This document shows, one piece after another, positions 41,639-46,393 of a stretch of DNA of 46,393 nucleotides (its first letter is position 1; each line of letters opens with the position of its first letter). This DNA is from Gammaproteobacteria bacterium. GTDB lineage: Bacteria; Pseudomonadota; Gammaproteobacteria; Steroidobacterales; Steroidobacteraceae. Made by a program: the position numbers and the translations under genes. The DNA lies in the NCBI GenBank assembly GCA_024642505.1, contig JAHEAZ010000017.1, forward strand, positions 1 through 46,393, read 5' to 3'. Below the pieces are notes generated by a model. That model had not been told where the DNA came from. It saw nothing but the letters and a program-made list of their open reading frames with translations, and ran no database searches.

Positions 41639-42115
41639 TCAGGGCGATGCGCCGAGGCTACACGCGAACTGCAGCAACGTGTCACCCAGAGTCCCCGGCT
41701 CAACCGGGTGCCAGTCCGGCAGATTTGCCCTGGCCGTGACCGCATCGTTGTCGTCGAGATTCTTCCACCGGTAATAGACGACGTTCACGTTGGCCTTGCG
41801 CTTGCCCTTGCAGTCCCACTGGTCACGACTGGCGGCACTGCGGTGCGCACCTGGTTCCTGCGGCTCGCGATACTCGACGCGCGTCCACATCGTGACCATT
41901 TCACCCTTGCGCTCGTAGTCCTGCCGGGTGACGAAGTAGACCTCGTTTGAATAAGTCTCGATCCACTCCCAGTCCATGCGGCCCTTCAGGTCGAGCTCCT
42001 TGACCCAGTCATTGCCGACGCCCTTCATCGGCACTTCGTTGACCTGGGCCCAACTTGGGCCGAGCAACATCAATCCGGCGGCTGTTAGCGCCAGCTTCAG
42101 GAAACGACGGTTCAT
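41639..42115 (-). CDS. Secreted surface-adhesin-E-like protein
   Basis: A 158-residue protein from ATG 42115 (GGAGG 6 bases upstream). The signal peptide is FLKLALTAAGLMLLGPSWAQ. The mature part DWEWIETYSNEVYFVTRQDY, KGEMVTMWTRVEYREPQEP and VNVVYYRWKNLDDNDAVTAR, with two Cys (DCKG and FACS) likely disulfide-linked, resembles the surface-adhesin protein E domain (PF16747), a common small periplasmic or surface protein in proteobacteria. The tail LPDWHPVEPGTLGDTLLQFA is typical. Role in adhesion is only the family name. Confidence 0.75.
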   Translation of the reverse strand: MNRRFLKLALTAAGLMLLGPSWAQVNEVPMKGVGNDWVKELDLKGRMDWEWIETYSNEVYFVTRQDYERKGEMVTMWTRVEYREPQEPGAHRSAASRDQWDCKGKRKANVNVVYYRWKNLDDNDAVTARANLPDWHPVEPGTLGDTLLQFACSLGASP

Positions 42116-42277
42116 GATTGCCTCCGACGGATGCCCGGGAGCAAGTCCCTTCACGCGGGCTTCCGCGTCCATTGAACCGCCGTCCCGTGAGCGCGGATGC
42201 CGTGGCTTTCCACAAGCGTATATCGGCTGGCGCAACGGCGGCTGGCAGGGCGAAACGATCAACCAGGCCGACTGCCC

Positions 42278-43018
42278 TCAGCGGTCGTCGGCCTTCCTGA
42301 TGCCCTCACCCACGCCCGACATTCCGTGGCGGAATTTGACGACGTTCAGGTATCGCTGCAACGATTCCGCCCAGGACTGCATCGCCCGCTGCAGGGCCAG
42401 GTGGTTCTCAACCCAGGTGTAGCGCTCGAGCCGCCCTTCGGGGTCGATCCAGCGGTCGACCAGGCGGCCGAGCAGCGCGCCGCTCTCGCCATCGATCAGC
42501 TCCGCGACCAGGGTCAGCTCCCCGAAAGAGTGGGCATACTGGTCGGTGCGGCCGGCCGATTGAATGCCGGGCGCGTTGAGGAACACATCCACGACGCGCG
42601 CCCGGATGCGCAGCACGCCCGGGCCAGGATCGGTCACGACCGGATAACGCCGGTCACGATCCATGGAACTCCTGAAGGCATCCTCCAGCGCCCTGGCAAT
42701 GTCCTGTCGCAGGTTTTCCAGCTCCCGCTCGGACATCGAAAATGGGGATCCCGGCCGCGAGGGGTCCCATTGCTCTGCAAAGGACGCCTCGAGCGGGTCC
42801 AGCATCACCCGGTCGTAGACGGCAAGATTCGCAACCGGGCTGACATAGGCGATGTCGATGCCCTTGACCTCGACCGGCTCCAGCCCCGACCAGTCGATAT
42901 CGGCGACCAGATCCGCGCGAGGCAGGTTCGACACTCCGGCGCAGCCGGCGCCGAGTGCCACGGTGGCGCCGGCGATCAGGACTCGCAGCAGACCTTCACC
43001 AGGACCATGGCGCAGCAC
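42278..43018 (-). CDS. DUF3313 family lipoprotein
   Basis: A 246-residue lipoprotein from GTG 43018 (GGAGG 7 bases upstream). The lipobox is LGAGC (Cys at about residue 26) followed by AG. The mature part VKGIDIAYVSPVANLAVYDR, VTDPGPGVLRIRARVVDVFL and DGESGALLGRLVDRW fits the DUF3313 pattern (curli-related or outer-membrane lipoproteins of unknown role). It follows DUF2130 directly: the start codon is on the base after the DUF2130 stop, so the two are translationally coupled. Confidence 0.82.
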   Translation of the reverse strand: MLRHGPGEGLLRVLIAGATVALGAGCAGVSNLPRADLVADIDWSGLEPVEVKGIDIAYVSPVANLAVYDRVMLDPLEASFAEQWDPSRPGSPFSMSERELENLRQDIARALEDAFRSSMDRDRRYPVVTDPGPGVLRIRARVVDVFLNAPGIQSAGRTDQYAHSFGELTLVAELIDGESGALLGRLVDRWIDPEGRLERYTWVENHLALQRAMQSWAESLQRYLNVVKFRHGMSGVGEGIRKADDR

Positions 43019-44341
43019 CTAGTCTTCCTCCGTTTCGCCCGGACCCTCGAGCAGGTCGGATTCCATCTCCAGCTGCGGCAGCTCCTGTTGCGCCAGGCCC
43101 TGCAGGTCGCCGGCAATGCCAACCAGCTGCACCGTTGCCTGGTCGATCTGCTTGATTCGTCGATTCCAGCGCTGCTGCATCGTGGTTCGCTCGGTCTCCA
43201 GTTCCTCGCGCATCTTCCTGAACGCGAGGTAGACCGCCTTCAGCTTGTGCGCGAATTGCGGACTTGTAAGGTAGTCGTAGACCGCCTCCATCTTCTCGCC
43301 CTTGTTCGCGCTCGCCACCCTCGCCTTGAATGCCTCCAGCAGCCCCGCGCGCAGCGCACTTGCCAACGGAATGGCCGCCGATGGCGAGGTGACCCACACC
43401 TCGTCGTGTAGACCGAACAGCTGGCCCGTCGGCCAGCCGTTGGGGAAGGAAGTCGTCACGATCACGCCTGCTTCGGCGCCCAGGTCGCGCATGTCGGTCA
43501 TCAGCTTGGCAGGCCATGCGGCACTCCAGTTCTGCGCTCGCTTGGCCTCCCACAACATCGTGCCGGCCTGCTGACCGGAGCGGGTCATCACCTTCTGCAC
43601 AACGTCGCCGCCCCGCGCGCCTTTCTTGACCTCCTCGATCACGTCGATCGGGAAGGTGACACCGAGTTGTTCCTCGAGGATTACCTCGAGTACCTCGCCC
43701 TGCGCCTGCTGCGACCCCTGCTCGGCCTTGCGCTGCGCTTCGTCCAGCTGATGACGCATGTCGTCGAGCTTCTTCTGCAGGTCCGCCTCGCGAAGCTTGG
43801 CCCTTTCCGCCTCCGCGCCCCGCGCGTTGTCGGCGATCTGCTTGCGTTCCTCGTCGAGCTTGCGCTGTACCTCGAGCTCGAGCTGCTGCTGCCTCGCCTC
43901 CAGTTCCGCCCGCTCCTTTCGCAGCCGGTTTTCAGCCTTGCGAAAATCGTCGAGTTGTTTCGTCTGCGCCTGCAGCTGCTCCCTCATGTTAGCCTGGGCC
44001 TGGTCGGCGGCCTGCTTCTCAAACGCACGCGCCTTGGCCAACGACTCGGCATGCTGCTTCTGCTGCTGTTCCAGCAGTGCCTGGCTGTCCTTGAGTTGCT
44101 GTTGCAGCAGCTCTGCCTGTTTCGACGCGCGCTCCCGCGCTCGCCGGTCCTCGGCCGCACGGGCCTCCGCCCGCATTCTCTCCAGCGCGCCGTGGCTGGC
44201 GGTCTCGAGTTGCTCGAGCGACTGCTTGGCGAAACCCTCGGCGAGGCTGAACTCGTGCTCGCACTTCGGGCAGGTCACCTTGGTTGCGGGCGACAACAGC
44301 AACCGTTCCGCGCTGCTGTCACTAGCCATCTGATCGTTCAT
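43019..44341 (-). CDS. DUF2130 coiled-coil protein with zinc-ribbon-like N-terminus
   Basis: A 440-residue protein from ATG 44341. Residues 20-35 hold CPKCEHEFSLAEGFAKQ, a CxxC zinc-ribbon-like start. A long coiled coil of Glu, Gln, Lys and Arg heptads (about 40-205, for example KQAELLQQQLKDSQALLEQQ) follows. The C-terminal DUF2130 domain begins VLEVILEEQLGVTFPIDVIE and includes GTMLWEAKRAQNWSAAWPAK, ASANKGEKMEAVYDYLTSPQ. DUF2130 (PF09903) is of unknown function; its E...K motif (LWEAKR) recalls the PD-(D/E)XK nuclease core, an idea that needs structure comparison. It converges toward nothing and is coupled to the DUF3313 gene. Confidence 0.87.
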   Translation of the reverse strand: MNDQMASDSSAERLLLSPATKVTCPKCEHEFSLAEGFAKQSLEQLETASHGALERMRAEARAAEDRRARERASKQAELLQQQLKDSQALLEQQQKQHAESLAKARAFEKQAADQAQANMREQLQAQTKQLDDFRKAENRLRKERAELEARQQQLELEVQRKLDEERKQIADNARGAEAERAKLREADLQKKLDDMRHQLDEAQRKAEQGSQQAQGEVLEVILEEQLGVTFPIDVIEEVKKGARGGDVVQKVMTRSGQQAGTMLWEAKRAQNWSAAWPAKLMTDMRDLGAEAGVIVTTSFPNGWPTGQLFGLHDEVWVTSPSAAIPLASALRAGLLEAFKARVASANKGEKMEAVYDYLTSPQFAHKLKAVYLAFRKMREELETERTTMQQRWNRRIKQIDQATVQLVGIAGDLQGLAQQELPQLEMESDLLEGPGETEED

Positions 44342-44477
44342 TGCGGGTCCTGTTGCTGTCCTGAGTCCTGGGCCGAAGCCGGCAGTCGACTGCCAGGCGT
44401 GCCCCAAGCATACGACTGCTGGTAGCGCAGGTTGTGCACTGTATGTCCATCCAGCCCCGGAGAGGGCCGTGTTCCCG

Positions 44478-45242
44478 TCAGTCGGCGATCCAGTTCACCT
44501 CGGCCGCCGTCGCTGGCCCGACCACGACCTCGCGCAGGCTCCGCGGCATCTGCGCCTCATCCGCCGATACCGCAATGCGCCCGGCCATGATCTCTGCCCA
44601 CGCCTGCGGGAAGCGCGGCTCGGCATCCGGTTCGCCATAACCCTGCGGGAAGACCGGCAGGTTGGTCTGCGGATCGTACTTGTCGGTCGCGCCCAGCGTG
44701 TGCATCAGTTCGTGGGCGACTACCACGCTGTTGGCCGCATGCGCCGCCTGATCCGCATAGGCGTAGACGATCCCCAGCAGGCCCTTCTGCAACCCGAGCG
44801 AGTGCGGCACGGCATGGGTGCCTGCGGGATCGTGATAGAGCACGAAAATACGAACCCGGGCCAGCCTGTCACCGGCGACACGCCAGCTGTAGTAGCGCGC
44901 TTTCAGGCTCCACCACATCCTTCCCGGCAGGCTGACGCCCGGATCGAGCGTGGGCGGCGGCTCTCTCACCGGCGGGTAGAGTTCAATGTGCACGGGTCGT
45001 TCGAGCGCGACGCCGAAAGCCTGCGCCTCCTCAGCGAAGAAATCCTCGATGTCGGTGAACTGCTCGCGCGTCAGCGAGGCGACATAGTGGTCGGTAGCCT
45101 CGCGACCGTCGCCGTTGACCGGGAAGATGCCGACCCAAAGGGTGTTGTTCCAGTCGGTCGAGCTGAAACGATCGACCGCGGCGCCAAGCGCGACAAACGC
45201 CAGGACAGCCAGCAGGATGCTGATGCGAAGCACGCGCCACAT
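44478..45242 (-). CDS. Metzincin-like zinc metalloprotease-motif protein with N-terminal anchor
   Basis: A 254-residue protein with an N-terminal anchor or signal (VLRISILLAVLAFVALGAAV). Residues 173-190 read VVVAHELMHTLGATDKYD, which fits HExxHxxGxxD: H177, E178, H181, G184 and D187 as third ligand candidate. An EIMAG at 217-221 (M219) could be the Met-turn. This is the metzincin layout, though with Asp in place of the common His. The N-terminal half (DFFAEEAQAFGVALERPVHI, YYSWRVAGDRLARVRIFVLY) is not recognised. It is predicted to act in the periplasm. It lies 45 bases after the desaturase stop on the same strand. Confidence 0.78.
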   Translation of the reverse strand: MWRVLRISILLAVLAFVALGAAVDRFSSTDWNNTLWVGIFPVNGDGREATDHYVASLTREQFTDIEDFFAEEAQAFGVALERPVHIELYPPVREPPPTLDPGVSLPGRMWWSLKARYYSWRVAGDRLARVRIFVLYHDPAGTHAVPHSLGLQKGLLGIVYAYADQAAHAANSVVVAHELMHTLGATDKYDPQTNLPVFPQGYGEPDAEPRFPQAWAEIMAGRIAVSADEAQMPRSLREVVVGPATAAEVNWIAD

Positions 45243-45287
45243 GAGGCGATGATACCTTCGGGCAGGACGCCATTCGCCGCATGCTGC

Positions 45288-46292
45288 TCAGGCGGCGGCC
45301 GGGAACCCCACCAGGCGCTGTAGTCTTTCGTCCCACAGCTTGAGCGCCGCGCAATGCAGGCTGGACCGCAGCGTCAGGCGCGGTGCTGCCTGCAGCAACG
45401 AGCTCGATTCAAAGCACTCGCGCAGCCGGTAGTTCGGGATGCGCACGTCCAGGTGATGGATGTGGTGATAGCCGATGTTGCCAGTGAACCAGTGCAGCAC
45501 CGGTGGCAGGTCGTAGTATGAACTTCCCTGCATTGCCGCCGCCGTATGATCCCAGTGTTCATGGTCGGCCCAGTAGGCGGGATCGAACTGGTGCTGCACG
45601 TAGAAGAGCCACACGCCTGCGGCGCCGGCGATGAGCACCGTCGGCAGCATCACGGCCAGCACCACCTGCCAGCCCAGTGCCCAGCACAACGTGGTGACCA
45701 CCAGCGCCAGCGCCACGTTGTTATAGAGCACGCTCGCCCACTCCTTCTTCCAGGCCCGCGGCATATCGAAGGGCAAGCGATGCTTGATGATGAACTGGTA
45801 GAGCGGGCCGACGCCCAGCAGGACCGGCATGCTGCGATACAACCGGTAGGCCAGGCGCCCCGCGCGGGTGCGCGCCAGGTATTCCCGGACGGTCAGTGTC
45901 TCGATGTCACCCAGGCCGCGTCGGTCGAGATCACCCGAGGTCTTGTGATGGATGGCGTGGGTTTTCCTCCAGTAGGCAAACGGGAACAGCGTCATCAGCC
46001 CGATCACGGCGCCGACAATGCGGTTAAGCCGCTGGCTGGTGAGGAAGGATCCGTGGCCGCAGTCGTGCTGGATGATGAACAGGCGCACGTACAGCCCGGC
46101 GGTCGGCAATGCCAGCAGCAGCGACCAGCCGCGACTCGACTCCAGGGTGAGGGCCATCAGCGCCCACAGCGCCAGGAAGGGCAGAAACGTGTCCACCAGC
46201 TGAACGATCGCCTTGCGATCGTCCGCCACTGCGAACGGAGACGTGAGTCGGCGGAGTTCTGCCGCCGATGCGATGCGGCTGGTCGGTGTCAA
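45288..46292 (-). CDS. Membrane fatty acid desaturase
   Basis: A 334-residue desaturase of the acyl-lipid type. Three His boxes are complete: HDCGH (76-80, in [14 protein letters not shown]), HAIHH (112-116, in [14 protein letters not shown]) and HHIHH (276-280, in [20 protein letters not shown]), with another H at 234 ([11 protein letters not shown]). Four membrane helices flank them. It binds two irons and puts a double bond into membrane acyl chains using O2 and a ferredoxin-type donor; delta-12/omega-6 type is suggested by the QHDCGHGSF and VQHQFD contexts. GGAG lies 7 bases before the TTG start at 46292. Confidence 0.93.
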   Translation of the reverse strand: MTPTSRIASAAELRRLTSPFAVADDRKAIVQLVDTFLPFLALWALMALTLESSRGWSLLLALPTAGLYVRLFIIQHDCGHGSFLTSQRLNRIVGAVIGLMTLFPFAYWRKTHAIHHKTSGDLDRRGLGDIETLTVREYLARTRAGRLAYRLYRSMPVLLGVGPLYQFIIKHRLPFDMPRAWKKEWASVLYNNVALALVVTTLCWALGWQVVLAVMLPTVLIAGAAGVWLFYVQHQFDPAYWADHEHWDHTAAAMQGSSYYDLPPVLHWFTGNIGYHHIHHLDVRIPNYRLRECFESSSLLQAAPRLTLRSSLHCAALKLWDERLQRLVGFPAAA

Positions 46293-46393
46293 GTTGACAC
46301 TCCGGCAGAAGCTATCAAGGCCTCCAGCTTACACCCATGTGGGGTCATCGGGGCCGGGTCGGCGGTTTCAAGGGGGTTGCCGCCTGCGGGCAC

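Noticed and set aside
46341-46393. Possible repeat copy at the window end (GCCGGGTCGG near 46354)
   Set aside because: Only a loose, GC-rich resemblance to the 41511 arm, with no second arm in the remaining bases.

Overview
The window is about 46 kb of dense, GC-rich bacterial chromosome. The large TonB-dependent outer-membrane receptors, SlyX, lipoboxes, an ECF sigma/FecR/receptor trio and a CioAB-type cytochrome bd oxidase point to a Gram-negative gammaproteobacterium. Receptor style suggests something near Steroidobacterales, Xanthomonadales or marine oligotrophic gammas; that placement is inference. No rRNA, tRNA, CRISPR array, phage or intact transposase gene was seen.

Layout. 1-1856 (minus): glycerol catabolism, glpD then the start of glpK. 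1928-2272: decayed C-terminal fragment of a fumarylacetoacetate hydrolase family gene. 2385-8860: small secreted protein, propionyl-CoA synthetase (prpE), an L7/L12-like domain membrane protein, a helix-hairpin-helix protein, a Tat-exported FAD oxidase, rhodanese, glutathione transferase and GNAT. 8867-10338 (minus): OsmC-like protein, then a GNAT/cupin pair. 10425-14608: ECF sigma, FecR anti-sigma and STN-type TonB receptor, a complete cell-surface signalling cassette. 14605-19582: membrane-anchored GST-like protein, MetA-type outer-membrane protein, membrane protein plus FMN reductase, and a membrane-bound LytTR regulator. 19785-23889: acyltransferase overlapping an unrecognised 550-residue protein, then a 26-bp perfect inverted repeat, a DUF3598-like protein and GNAT, and a 32-residue membrane peptide. 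23964-25606: GIY-YIG protein, DUF502 protein, small membrane protein. 25562-29397 (minus): ABC-2 exporter (ATPase and two permeases) ending in a MOSC gene. 29398-32556: second inverted repeat, a 34-residue basic protein, and a large TonB receptor with an AT-rich, dyad-rich upstream region and a clear terminator. 32609-35912: slyX, glycine-zipper lipoprotein, RDD and DUF2892 membrane proteins, HIT hydrolase. 35971-41467 (minus): cytochrome bd oxidase (cioA, cioB and an overlapping 49-residue DUF2474 gene), then Old Yellow Enzyme, SDR and CpcT/CpeT-like genes in one tight run. 41511-46292 (minus): third inverted repeat, secreted adhesin-E-like protein, DUF3313 lipoprotein, DUF2130 coiled-coil protein, a metzincin-like membrane protein and a fatty acid desaturase.

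The gene mix suits an aerobic heterotroph: glycerol and propionate entry, ligand-gated outer-membrane uptake, several redox enzymes, a cyanide-insensitive-type quinol oxidase and membrane-lipid desaturation. The least explained items are the 550-residue protein joined to an acyltransferase, the metzincin-motif protein, three small genes (32, 34 and 49 residues), three long inverted repeats of different sequence, and three close-set palindromes at 34982-35028.
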